A stretch of 64,000 bases of DNA from assembly GCF_041296385.1 (NCBI RefSeq), contig NC_091020.1:26965001-27029000 (forward strand), in the 5' to 3' direction. The stretch's first letter is position 1; each line of letters begins with the position of its first letter. Source of the stretch: Aphelocoma coerulescens. Lineage: Eukaryota; Chordata; Aves; Passeriformes; Corvidae. Below the pieces are notes generated by a model. The model did not search any database. It was not told where the DNA came from and saw nothing but the letters and a program-made list of their open reading frames with translations. Positions 1 to 12,720 of the stretch are shown here, piece by piece. A program made the position numbers and the translations under genes.

Positions 1-3000
1 CTGAACCCTCAGCCTAAGGTTTCACTTCTTGCTTTTCATTCAAAGGAAGTACAAAACCTGAAACAAAAATTAGTTGAAGCCACAATAGTTCCCTTGCTAT
101 CTTTTTACCTTTGGTAGCAAAGGCATGGAAACTCAGTCTCTGAATTATGATCAGCTTAATTCAAGAGGCCTTTAGCAAACTCAGCAAGCCAAGGTATAGG
201 CTGGCCCCAGAGCTGGCAATGCAGCTATGGGTGTTGGATTTGGTGGCGAGAAGTTTGTGGTTTTAGGGATAACTTCTGCACTGGGGTTTGCTCTCCAGGT
301 GCTGCTGTGTGTTTCTAAGGCACACTGGCTAGATGGCGCTGGGACACACTTGTGTCCTGGCAGGAATGGGGCTGGCTTAGGATCAAGTCAAAGGATTGTT
401 TGAGGGTAAAAAAAACCACAATCGACATTGTTTTTCAGTGCAGACATGACTTCATGAGTATCCCATGCGGGGCTGAAAGGCAATCTCTGCTATTTGTTGT
501 ATCCTCCAAGCCCTTAGTTTTGGGACAAAGCACCTGTGAAGTGCAGGATCACTCAAGGTGTCCGTGGTGGTGGGGTGGGAGTCTGTCAGCAAGTCTGGGC
601 AGAATGTCGCTTAGAGGGTCACCTTAAAAGGGCTCTGCTTCTCTTCTGCATGGGAAAGATAATGTGAGCAATATGTCTTTAATGAGACTGCTGTTTTCTT
701 TGAAGAGCTGGGATGCATGATTTAGGGGAATTAGTAGACTTACCTCATTCCTGATATCCAGGATGTCTCAGAAGCAAAGTCTGAGCTCTGTGTTGTTTGC
801 AGACTGAGAACTGAAATGGGAAATATCTCTTCTGTGGTTGCTTTTATGAGAAGAGCACTCTTAAGGTTTTCTCGCCAACTGGAGCTATACAAAGCTGCAC
901 TAACTGTGAAAACACTTCACCTCTGTTCTGAGGGTGTTAGAAGATTGTACGTGTTTTGTGTGACCTTTCATTGTCTGATGAAAGTCCCAATTCATCTGGT
1001 TTGAGCTCCAGCACAGATGAGATACTATGAGATTATCTACGCTCACTCAGTGAGGCCCTGTGCAGGTTCTGAGCGCTCAAGCTGGTCTCCTTCATCAGAC
1101 AGCACCACGTAAAGCAACCTGATCCATTCATGGCCCTATAAAACCATGCAAAACGGGAGAGGACCTCTAAGTAAGGTCTCAGTTTTATTGCTTGTCACCA
1201 GTCATCCCTTCTGGACATCCTTTCCTGACATGATGCTTGTCCCCAGATGTAGATGCATTGGTTGCATGGCACTGCACAAAGAAGGGCGTTTGTTTCCTCC
1301 CTGACAGCTGGGGGATGTCTATAGCCCGCTTTGAGGCTCCCCTCTATGACTTACTTCTCTCCTGAAGGGTTTCCACTGGTAATTCACAATATTTTGTTCA
1401 AAGCCTATGACCAGCATTATTTTGTAGGTTTCTTCCACTCCCTGCATCCTGTCCTGCTCTCTTCCAGCAGCTGTGAGCAGATAGCAGGGTTGCTTCAAAC
1501 TCCCTCCACCAGAAGCTCTTCTTTATATCTATCCAACATCTCCAAGTTCCTGTGGGAAGACACACCTCTAAGCACAGATTAAATCAACATGTGAAGACCT
1601 CTGAGTCTTGGGCAGTTGCCTCTCTCTGTTAGAAAGTTGGCTGGGGGAGGAACTGAAGGCAATCCATGAGCAGAACTGACTCTGGTCTGTATCCAGGCCA
1701 TGACAGCTCTGTCTTGTTTCAAAAGCCCTCTCCTACAAACAAGTAGTGGAGAGTCTCTAGGGCAAAAGATAGCATTTCTTTCATGGCTATTAATAGTTGC
1801 TTGGGATTTGAAATCCTGCAGCAATTAAGGGTCTTAATGCTAGACGCATAAGAGCGCTTACTGGCACCTGCCTCTCTCAGGAGCTGTGTGTCTTCAAAGG
1901 CTGAGTAAGTCAGACAGGAGAATAGCTAATTGGGCATGACTAGAAATAGCATGAAAAGCTTAGTAAAGGAAATGGCATTCCTCGTGGGGATATCCATGAG
2001 GCAGCATTGTGAAGGAAGTGGTTGAAAGCCATGAAAGTTGTGTCATGACAGGCTGAGTTGAGCAAAGCGCTGAGGCGGGGAATGGTCATGGACTGCTCAC
2101 AGATGACCCCCAGGTCCAGTGGCTGGATGGAAAATCCTGGAGCTGCATTAAACCCTCACTTTTCAGTGGCCTAGCAAGACTGGCAAGCAGGGGATACATT
2201 CTTCAGAGTTTGGGTACAGCTAAAGTTTATCACTAGGTGATCCATCTGGAGTTGTCAGCAGGGATTTCTGCTGCCTCTGCCTCAGTTCAGCCCACTCCCA
2301 GGCAGAAGGGTTAGGGTCAGTTGTTAACCTCTGCTGGCCTGCGCTCCTCCAGAACGCTGAGAGGCACAGGCTGCTGTGTATCTGAAATTCTTAGTCTCTG
2401 AGGAAAAGGCACTGCCCAGACCAACCATTGCAGCTCTCCCACCCCCAGTTATCCCACAGCTTTGTTCCCACATTGTAGCAGTGAAGAGGAAACAGTGAGC
2501 TAGACCAAAGGCATTGCTGCTACTTAGTCACTTTGGCCACCAAACTCCTCCTTCCAGACTTTTGTGGAAAGGTGTATTTTTCTGTAAGTCTCAGCTTTTT
2601 GGTTCTCATTTGAGGGAAGTGCACAGGATGTGGGACCTGCCTTTTTGGATGGATGTGCTCTTTCTTTTATCTGCAGGTCAGAGATTCCTTCTAAAACCAG
2701 TAGGTATAATGAACCAGACAAGTTGTGGTTTTTTATTAAAGAGGGAATTTTACCAGAATAATTATACTTCGTGTTACACATGTATTTCCACCCTATACGA
2801 ATTTTCTTGTTTTGAAATGAGCATGTCCAAACAGAGCTACACTGGTATTTTTAGTAGTATAATTATTAGTAAGTTCTGAGTGAAGACCAGCTTTTAGACA
2901 CCAGGGTTGTTTAGCAGGGTGAAAAGCATTATTACAGACAACTATTATCTTCTGTTTGCTAGCAATCTTGTATAGACTTATTCTATTATTATTTTAACAG

Positions 3001-6000
3001 TGTCACTTTTTCAGACTCTTCCAGAGTTATCTTTAATTATTTGAGGACCCAAGAACCTTTTTCCTTGCCTCTTCCTCAAATCTGAAATACACAGCTTTCT
3101 TTTACAGGCTGAATTTTTTGACAATCACAAGTGCAATCTGAAAATGTGACAGTTCTGAAAAGCAGTGCAGAATTTCATTACACACGAGGTGCTTCAGACA
3201 GGATTTACAACATGTAGCTGTCCCCACAAGCCCAGCAGCACTGCACTTAATAATTTAGGCTCAGCATTATTGTCAATATATTTTGCAGATGGCAACAGCT
3301 TATGCCATGTGAGAGGGAAGGGACATTTCCTAGCAGAGTGCCCTTAAGTACAAGCTTGATAGAGACACCTTTAAAAGGACTCTGTCATTAATTAGAATCA
3401 CAATCCCCCCCAGGATATTGATGCAGGCTGTGCTTGCAATGTGTACAAAACCACAACTCTTGGAAATAGGTTTGGTGAAGCAAACAAGAGGCACGCGGAA
3501 TCCTGAAATTCTCCACCTGAGGAAAAATCAATGTTGCTTTCCTTAAAGCGCTTATGAACATCAGCACCCAGCAGTCAGGAAGCCTTATGAAAGGAAAGAG
3601 CAATAATTTAACATATCATTATCTGTATTCCAGTATGGACAGAAGGTCAGTTTAGCTGGACAGAGCATTCATGAGTTGGTGCCCAGCAGTGCCTGGCCAG
3701 GGTACATCGGCACAGCCACGTTCCCCTGCCCAGGCTTAAGTGATCCTGAGACGGTCCCTGCTAATGCACCTAAATGGCTTAAGGAGCCCAGCAGCCCCCA
3801 GCCCTCTGGCAAGGCAGAGGTGCCATATGACTGTCTGCATCTGACCACATAGATGCTTCCTGTGGTGTGGGACGGGCTGTGCTGGCATCTGTGTGCAGCA
3901 CAGCCTGTGATGAATGCAGTCAGAAAAGACAAGCAAAGGATCCTTCTTTTTTAGAGGCAAAGGCTTGTACGTTGTCTCACAGCTGTCTCATTTCCCATCC
4001 ATCCCCCTTGGTCACTGTGGAGCCCTAAGCAGGAGTCTGGGCTGTACATCCAACTGGTTCCCAGTATGCAACCATATCGTCCTTGCCGTATTTTTAGTGA
4101 GAGAAGAGGCAGTTCATAGCAACCCCACAGGGTCAGTAGTCTGATGCTAAAATTCTTGTGAAACAGAGATCTAAAAAAAGTTTCAGTTACCCAAAATTCC
4201 CTGCTTTTTTTCCCAACTATATTCAATGGCCTCCGGCAAAGTTTGTTACTTCTCTCCAAAATCTACTTTGCAAAAGGGCAAAGGAAGATCTCCACTCCTC
4301 TAAAGAGCATCTACCAAAAGCCCACATTGAATAAAGGAGTTTTTTAAGGGAGTCAGTAGGAAACTGAGAAGAATAATTTAAATTTTACCCCATCCTGTGG
4401 CCCACATCTGGGCTGCTGGACTTTGCAACACTTGAAGGTCAGTACTGGTGCCATTTCTTTCAAGAGTCAAGCAAAAAACATTTCTTTCCAGCAGAATCCA
4501 GGAGACAGAATCTCAGTAACAAGCTGTTGCACACTGGGCGCTTCTCAAGAGGAGAGATGCCTTTCTAGAACCCTGACTCATCTGCCCAAGAGCTGTTCTG
4601 ACCATCAGACTAGAGCCTGCTTTGTGGAAGAAGGGGGTGTGCAACACATGCTCTTGATCCATCTTGCTGGAGTTGGCCACACTGCATAAATTAATTCACC
4701 ACTGAGCCAGAATTGTGTTTCTGCAGCCCAGTGGCCCAGAGACTTTATGAGGGACAGAGGTGCCAGTTTCAGTGACTGTTTCAGACCCTTAGACAGGGCT
4801 GGGAGAAATTATGCTGTTGGAAAAAGGATTCAGATTTTAGCCCAAGTCCGTATTGTGAATTCTGGGGTTCTTGTATTTGGCCCAGTTGTGTATCTGCTGA
4901 AGTAGACACTGGCTCAAAACAAAAGGCAAGAAGAGCTGTGAGGGGAGCCCACCACCTCAGCAATGGAAATGACAATAAACAATGGTTATTTCTTCCCTAC
5001 AGGTTTTGCAGGATGTCCTAATTACCTTGACATTATTAGTGCGGAAGTTGTGCTCTATCCACCCACTAAGTACAGGAAACATGCCCAGTGTGTAATTCTG
5101 TCCTTCACCTCGCATGCCTCCGATGGGCTGAGTCTGAGAGGAAACTGAATAGCCTGGAAAGGTTAGCCAGAGACAGAGAGAAATTAACCCTTTCATTTTC
5201 ACTTACTGCCCATTATTTTCTGAAAGTAGAGTTGGTGGGTGGAGCACAGGTGGTGCCATAGAGAGGTTGTTTCCTTCCAGGTTTAGAGAAATCTTGGAGT
5301 GTATTAGATCCACCAGTTTCACGTAATCACAAGGGGTGCTTGTTGTGCAACCTGCTTGTTTCAGTTATGTTCAGTAAATGAGGGAAATTTATTATGCTTT
5401 CTTTGTTACTGGTTATTTTATCATGTCACTAAGGCTGAAATCAAGTTGGAAGTTCACCATGTTAAACTGGGAACAGACACTGCACAGAGCAAAGAGTTTG
5501 CAGTCTAATGCGTGACACATAACACACGAAAGAGGAAGAGCTACAGAATATGCAAATTTAAAAGAAATATTAATAGTCAAAAGAGGCCTTGCCATTGTGG
5601 ACTAATTATTTCCTCTCCATGCCCTGGTTGGAATGGGTATCCAGCAGAGCAGCTCCTCATGGAGCCTCTGGTTATTCTGAGTGGATGGGTACAAACCTAC
5701 CTGTGGTTCTGTGTGTGAGATGCTCGGAGGTATTTGCACTGTAAAAGAGTAGTGCAATCTGGGTAGCTAGTAAAAGAGCAGACACAAGTGCAGAAGGGAC
5801 TATGGGGAGGCACAGGATAGGAACAGATGAATTCTGTTGGCGTGGATGTGATGTTTGAGTTTTGGAATTGGAAACAGTAGGAATATATTCATTAAGGCCA
5901 GAGAGGCCACAGAGCAACAAGCAAGAAAACTGTAAGTTAAACACAAAGGTTGAGTTGCCTTGTGTGCATTTCAATTGTTGCTCTAATTTGTGTCTATAGG

Positions 6001-9000
6001 ACAACAAGGATTAAAAGGAGATAATCTCTTTACAATGGTTTAATTGGTACAGGTGAGTCAGTTAGCATCAGGATTGTATAAGTGTAGAAATAATTGTTTA
6101 AGTAAGTCGTGGCAAAGGGATTGAAGGAAATGCTGGAGAGCAGAGCAAGATGTACTCATAGAAATGTTTATTCTCTATTATAGCCACTTGGAATGAGGTA
6201 AACAGCAGAATAACATTAAAGTCAGAATAACATTGCACTGTCTTATTTGCACACTGAGTACAGGAACACAGAGTCTCTGCACAAGAAGAAAAGAATTGGC
6301 CACATCTATATTACAAGAGTGAAAAAGAGCTTTGCCTTTCACTGTTCATCCTTGATTGTCCATGAAGGAAAGAACAGGTTTATAAATTTTGTGCATATAG
6401 CTATGAAGTGTCATTGAAATGCTCTGAAGACTCCCATCTGTGAGGGGTTTGCAAGGGCAGGGATGCTTTTCATGGTCCCTTTTGAAGACTGCCATAGGAG
6501 GGACTTGCTATGCAGGACACTTGGCTTTTGGTCTCATTTGCTCTGTGTGTTTCTCCATCAGACATAAAAATCATTCTGCTTGAAATTACCCATCTGCTTG
6601 CTGTGATTCAGGACAAAGAAAAAAATCAAGATAGATTCTTCTCCCTACTCATTGCTGTGTACTTGAAAACTACAGTCAGCTCTGAAGGCAGATTTTTACA
6701 TTTAAACACTTCCCTGAAATATTTGCTGTAGTAAAGTAGGAAATGAGGGGCAGGGGGAAATGCAAAATTTCCAAAAGAGTTTGAATCCTGAGAACTTCAG
6801 GTCTGAAAGTGTTATGATTGAATTTTTAGCTGCTTAGAACTTTTCTCAGGAGCAATTTCACAAAACTAGACATTAGGTTTACATGAAATGCTCACTGTGA
6901 ACCATGATTTGGATGACTTGTCATGTTATGCTTTGTCGGTGGCTTCTTTGTTTATTTGTTTCTTAAGGGGAAAAAAAAGAATTTTTTCTTTATCCCACTT
7001 GAAAAGATTAATGTTGGAAAATTAAGAATTTGATAGAAAAAGTGTAACATTTCTGAGCTTACTGAATTCCTCTGTTATGTTTTCCATACCTCTGCTGATA
7101 ATGCAAGTAAGGATGCTTAGAAAGGGGGTAGAAGGGGACAGCTTGGTTGTATTTCTCTTCTCCAACTTTTAAAAATATCCCAGCATTGTTTTGAGAAATC
7201 TGCAGACTAAGCACCTTCAGATGATTCAGCTGACAAATTTATTTCCGTTTTCAAACTTGTTACTATGACAGGAAAAAATTCAATTTTCTGGTTGCAAACT
7301 TCTTTTAAAGACAACTGAGTCTTGCTTATTTTGTAACATTTGTATTTGCATTTGGGATCGATTGCTCCTGTCATCAGGTGGCTTGCACAACAGGCTGCCT
7401 TCTGCCAGTTCCTCTTACTGATTTGACAGAAAGAGCTGCTGCACATAGTTGCAGTGGGCCCTGGAGAAGCACAGGTCACATTTGTTTTCCTGCTCTTCCC
7501 TTCCAGCAAAATGGGGATCACAGGAATGAGTGCCAAGGAAGTGGTGTGAGGAGGTGACACGGCAGCTTCTTGATGGCACCGTATGAGTGCCCTGGGATTA
7601 TCCTCTAATTGCTGCCTCTGGGCTGCTGGAAGATGATGTGGTGCAGGAACAGCAGTATGAAGGAGGAATGCAGGAGGTTTTGAAGGCTGATAATGCCTTC
7701 CATGAAGCCTGGAGAACAAGAGTAATAGGTTTCAACCAGAGACTAGGGAAATAGTATTTTAAAGCCAAGCAAACAACTGACTGACCCAGGAAGGATAATT
7801 AGCAAAGCTGAGCAAGAGCAAGGTGCACTAAGGTCCAGCTTGCACTGTGCTTTGATAGAGACTGGCTTAAATTTCTCCACTTCACTGTGTTTTTGTTCTC
7901 TGGTCTTGGCCCTGTGTATTGTGGGGCCTGTTTGAGCTGCCAGATCTGAACACAATCTAGTTAGGACACTTCAGCACAGATCCAATTAAATTCCCTACTT
8001 CCCCCTCCCATGACCCTTGCTGTGACATTTACAGCATTGAAGTAAATTGTTATTTTGAGCTGCTTCTGTATTTCCCTGGAACCCAGCAAGGGGAAGGAGC
8101 CTCTTTATGCTGGCAGCAGGGGAGTTAACTTTCCAGTAAAGCCACAGAAAGTCAAAGAAGTCCAAATCGTTATTAGTCACCTCAGGATCAGATCAGCCAG
8201 TGGCCATTTCGGGAATCCACAAGGGATTTTTTTTCCGACTCTCTCTCCCCTCCAGTGGTTGTCGCAACCTGCTTGAAGCCCACTGGTAGCTGTGCATAGT
8301 CTGGGCTCAGCAGTGGCTCCTCAGAGCCTGACACGTAAACAAGAACTACGAGATTTCACTAATTCCTTAGAAAAACTAGATCAGCCCATTCCTCTTCATA
8401 GCTACCACATGCTTGAAAAGATTGGAAAAAAACAAATCAAGCGTTGACATAGGTGTTGATTTATTTACAAGCAATTTACTTCCCAGGAAGAGCACTTAAC
8501 AGGCATGCAGAAAGACTGTGGCACTTCTAGTTGGGGGTGAGATTCCCCATTGCTGGATTTTATCTCTTCTTTTTGCCATGGCCTCACCCTGGGGAACCTC
8601 TGAAGGCCCAGATTCTGCAAAAGGTGGAGAATCCTGTTAAATCAGCACTTGTGTAAAAGCCTGGCCTGGGCATCATGCAGGGTTGGGGGTACATGGCAGT
8701 GATAAAGCTGTCTTCCCTCTCCACCTTGGGGACTGGACAGCAGAGCACCTGGTCCAACAGTGGACTGATGGGTGTGGGGGCTGTGCTGTTTCAAGCTGCT
8801 TTGGGTTTAACTGAGCCCTGTAGAAACAGAAGCCATTTCCTCCCATCAGACCATGGTCTCTCACCTGACACTTGACCTCTGTGGTGATGAACTCCCCAGA
8901 TCTCCAGCAGCCAGGCTGTCACCTTGGCCAGTCTGCCTACTTATGGCCTTCACCTGCAAGTGGACAGAAGATAGTGGTGTTAACTACATGCTCCTAATTT

Positions 9001-12000
9001 TCTCATATTAATCAATTCCTGCCTCCTCCCACAGCAGCTTTTCCTTTGTCGTCATCACATTCCCCACTCACTGTCCAGCCTAGTCCCAGCCCTCTGTTTA
9101 TCAATATTCTGCTATTATTAGCTGGCCCAGAAATGCATGTTATAGCACTGGTACCAAGAGAGCTGCAGGGTGCATTTTTCTGTTTTATTGACGTCCTTCT
9201 CCTCTCTGCTGTGAAAATATCACCTTCCTATTCTCTGGCACTTTCAGTCTGTAATGTTAGCAAGGCAGAAACATCTTTCATCCTGTTTTTGACCAGTTCC
9301 CTTTCCCTGCCTTTAGGAGAGATGGTGATGGCTTAGCAAGGAGTGTGATGGAAACAGAAGTGGGTTCTCACACCTGGGATGTGGTGTCTGGGGTAGATGG
9401 ACTTGAATCAGGCTGAGCTGGCCACGGAGTGCACTGGCCCCAAAGCTGACAACTAGAAATAATTGTGTTTGTTCTTGCAGAGCATCTTATGCTAACTGCC
9501 CTAATGCTGGGCTAATCCCACTGGGCTCAGGAATGTGGAGAAGAACTGAGAAACCTTTACTACTTTGTTGCAGACGTAGGTATTTTCAGTAGTAGTTGTA
9601 TTTCTTTTCTCATAAAAGACACACATAATAACGTAACCAGCTTTCTTACTAGTGGTACTGAGGACAGCTGAGATCAGAATAATTATTTTTAAGTAGAACA
9701 TATGGTCGCTTTTATGTCTAACCATGGTTCCATTGCTGCTTCTGAATTTTACTCTTGACTTCTCACACAGTTTGGGCTAGCAGTGCTGGGGCTGTTGTTT
9801 AGGCAGGTTAATTGTTAAAATCTGCCCTTCCAGACTTATCTAGCTGGAAAGGTTACTCTCATGCATGAGCTTGGCTGCTGGGAGCAGGGCTGGAGGCTGA
9901 GATTTCACTGCCTGTACAGGCATTACCAACCTTGTTGTTTTGATTTTTTTTTTTTTCTTATGCTTTTCTAATCCTATTCTGTTCTGAACTACACCTATGG
10001 GAAAAATATTTACATGTGTGGCTTTCCTCAGTTAAGGGTGTTTTCAGATTTGGTCATATCTCTGGTAATACCTCTTGTTCAACTCAAAAGGAGAAAATTG
10101 CTTTTCAATTGAAAAGTCCACAGGATGTAGTTCCAGAATGAGGCTTGTCAAGCTTCACACACTTTAAAAAGTGTTTCTCAGCAAGATACAAATCTTTCTT
10201 CCTTGTTGTTGTAAGACTCCTGCCATAGCCAGATGGCACACAGACACTTGGATCCAGTGTTAATCTCTTTTCCCCTGTGCCAGCATTAGTCCTGTGGCTG
10301 TGGGGACACAGGGTACCACTGCAGGGAAGGCTGAAGGAGAATGCCAGGGAGAGGGCAGGGACTGCCTGTCTTGCTCAGATATCTGCAATTTCAAGTGGCT
10401 GTTCCCTCCACACAGCCTAGAGGTGTGTGGCTCTTATCACAGTGCAAGGCATTTTAGCAGCTACCCGTCACCAGACAGAAAATCTTTTTTCCCCCCACAA
10501 TCCTGGTCTTTGCCACCTTCTCCCACCATTTACAACAGCTCCTCAAATGGTGCTCCTGGAATGCTTTGAATGAGCTGGTTAAATTATTATGCTAGAAAAT
10601 ATCTTCTCATCCCTTTTTATAAATATTATTTTATTTCACATTTTTCTGAGCTTACAGGGCTAGCAAGCTGGATCAGCTAGAGCATATGGCTGGGCACCAA
10701 GAGAGGAGCAGAATCTGTTTCATTTGGGCTCACGCCACACTGTAGGGCCCCACATGACCCTTGTCCCCATGCCTTGGGTGGCAGGTGATGCTACTGCAAG
10801 GCTGTGGGTCCCTGCATGAATCAAGCAACAACTGACTCAGGTAAGTGTTCCACCAGGGTTTAGTTCTGCTTTGCAGATCCTCTCTGACAGCAAGGAGTAA
10901 GCATAGTGTGTGCTGGTGTCTGCTTCTCCAAGTCTGGGGTCTGTGGTCCCCAGAGAGCTCATGGACATACACTGGCCAGTGCTCTGCTCCTTGGAGAGCT
11001 CATGCTGGCCAGTACTCTGCTCTACAAGAACCTTTTGACACCGCCTTTGGTCATGGTGAATAAGCACTGGCTGTGACATTAGCACCTTTCCTGTAGACCT
11101 CCAAGACTCACAATGACACCAAATTAATGCCACTGTTCTCAGAGGCATGTGTTCCACTCGTCTCACATCCCTCTGACATCCATTCTGGCAACTCTCTGGG
11201 CACATGTGGCTTCTGCAGTCCTCTGGCCTCTTTCTTTTGTCCTAGAGTAGCCTCAGGATGGGGAGGTGAGCACACTGTGCAGCTGTGTGAGACTCTGCTG
11301 GTGCAGCATCCTCCAAATCATGCATGACAGGAATGGAAAGCTGCCAGCTGATAACTGCCTAGAGGAACAGGTCTTACCGAGCCAGCTGACTGTGCAGCTG
11401 GAAGAGGTTAAAAATTAGCCCTGCAATAATATGTGTGAGTAATTGACTTTCTGCTGGTTTTGTAAGTAGTGCTGTTGTCATTTCAAGCCACCTGAAGTGG
11501 GAGAGGGCAGGGGGAGAAGGAGGAATGGGGTGGGGATGGGCAGAAACTGGAAATATTTGTGGCTTACTATATCAAACAAAGAAAGCCTTTGATTTTTGTA
11601 AGGGGAGAGATGCTTTGGTCATGCTCCTCTTCATATCTCTCTTGAGAGGGTTTTATGTATGTTTTCCTCCATTACACCAAAGATATACTTACCCACTTAA
11701 TTTACAGTGCCAAGAATGTTGAGTCTTCTCTTTACCATTCATGCACTGAACTTCCTCAAAGGACACAGACATCAAGAGGGGACTCTTTTGAACATCCCTG
11801 CCATGAAGGGACCAGGTGACTTCTCCTTATTTCAAAAACACTTAACATAGTGAAGCATTTTTAGCAAAACCCTCAGTTTTGCTAAATCAGTTCCCCCACC
11901 AAGCTTTGATTTTACTGCACAGTTAACCTGCCCCCATCTCAAGCAGACACCTGCCCATATTTCTGTGACCTTGATGATGCTGTGCTGATCTCTGTGTGTC

Positions 12001-12568
12001 TGGCCACAGAGCCAGACTTCTCTGGTGCTCAGAGGCTGTGTGATTATTTTGCAGCCACTTGGCTGCCACAGAGGAGCTACAGGAGGTGCATTGGAGAATC
12101 ACCAGAATTTAAAAATCATATTTATTTCATTTTCCTGTGTGCAGTCACAGGGCAAAACAGGTAAGGTCCAGTTCAAGGCTCTGTACCCTACAGCCAACCA
12201 CATGGTCTGGTCTGGACTGGACTGGGAGCACACTCTGGCCTGTCAAAAGTTTCTCTTCTGTGTATGCCAAGAGCCACTGATTTTGAGTCAGAACATGAGT
12301 TAACTGTGCAGTGGAGAAATATCCCCTGATATTTCTCAGGATGTCATCATAAGTCTACAGTTGTGGGAAACAGGGTGGTAAGACTTGAATTTCTGGTGTT
12401 AAAATTGGAGAGGAATAATATTGCAGGTTTGGTTTTGTTTGTTTTTTTTAATTCATCCAAAAAAAGTCACCTTGAAGGTCACCTTTTAAGAATTCCTTGG
12501 CTGTTCCTGACCAGATGGTATGTGAGAAGCAATACTGTTTTCTTTGAAAACAGCTCAGTAGAAAAGGG
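1..12568. other. Intergenic, no gene seen
   Basis: Ordinary CpG-poor intergenic sequence with frequent stops. The longest open frame (7207-7719, minus, 170 codons) matches no family I know and has no supporting splice or promoter context. A short tandem duplication lies at 10953-11027 and a poly-T run near 9943-9957. I see no RNA gene or recognisable transposon. Confidence 0.7.
10953..11027. repeat. Tandem duplication of a ~35-41 bp unit
   Basis: GAGAGCTCATG followed by CTGGCCAGTGCTCTGCTC occurs at 10953-10993, then again at 10994-11027 without the short ACATACA insert and with CTGGCCAGTACTCTGCTC. A local two-copy duplication with no visible function. Confidence 0.8.
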
Positions 12569-12720
12569 AGAGAGAAGAGAAGAGAAGAGAAGAGAAGAGA
12601 AGAGAAGAGAAGAGAAGAGAAGAGAAGAGAAGAGAAGAGAAGAGAAGAGAAGAGAAGAGAAGAGAAGAGAAGAGAAGAGAAGAGAAGAGAAGAGAAGAGA
12701 AGAGAAGAGAGAAGAGAAGA
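12569..12720. repeat. Pentanucleotide array (AGAGA)n, about 30 units
   Basis: Twenty-eight identical pentamers run without a break from 12571 to 12710, followed by two units in a shifted register. The + strand is pure purine and the repeat is mirror-symmetric. It creates long open frames on both strands (Arg/Glu/Lys-rich on +, Ser/Leu/Phe-rich on -) that have no coding meaning. Confidence 0.97.
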
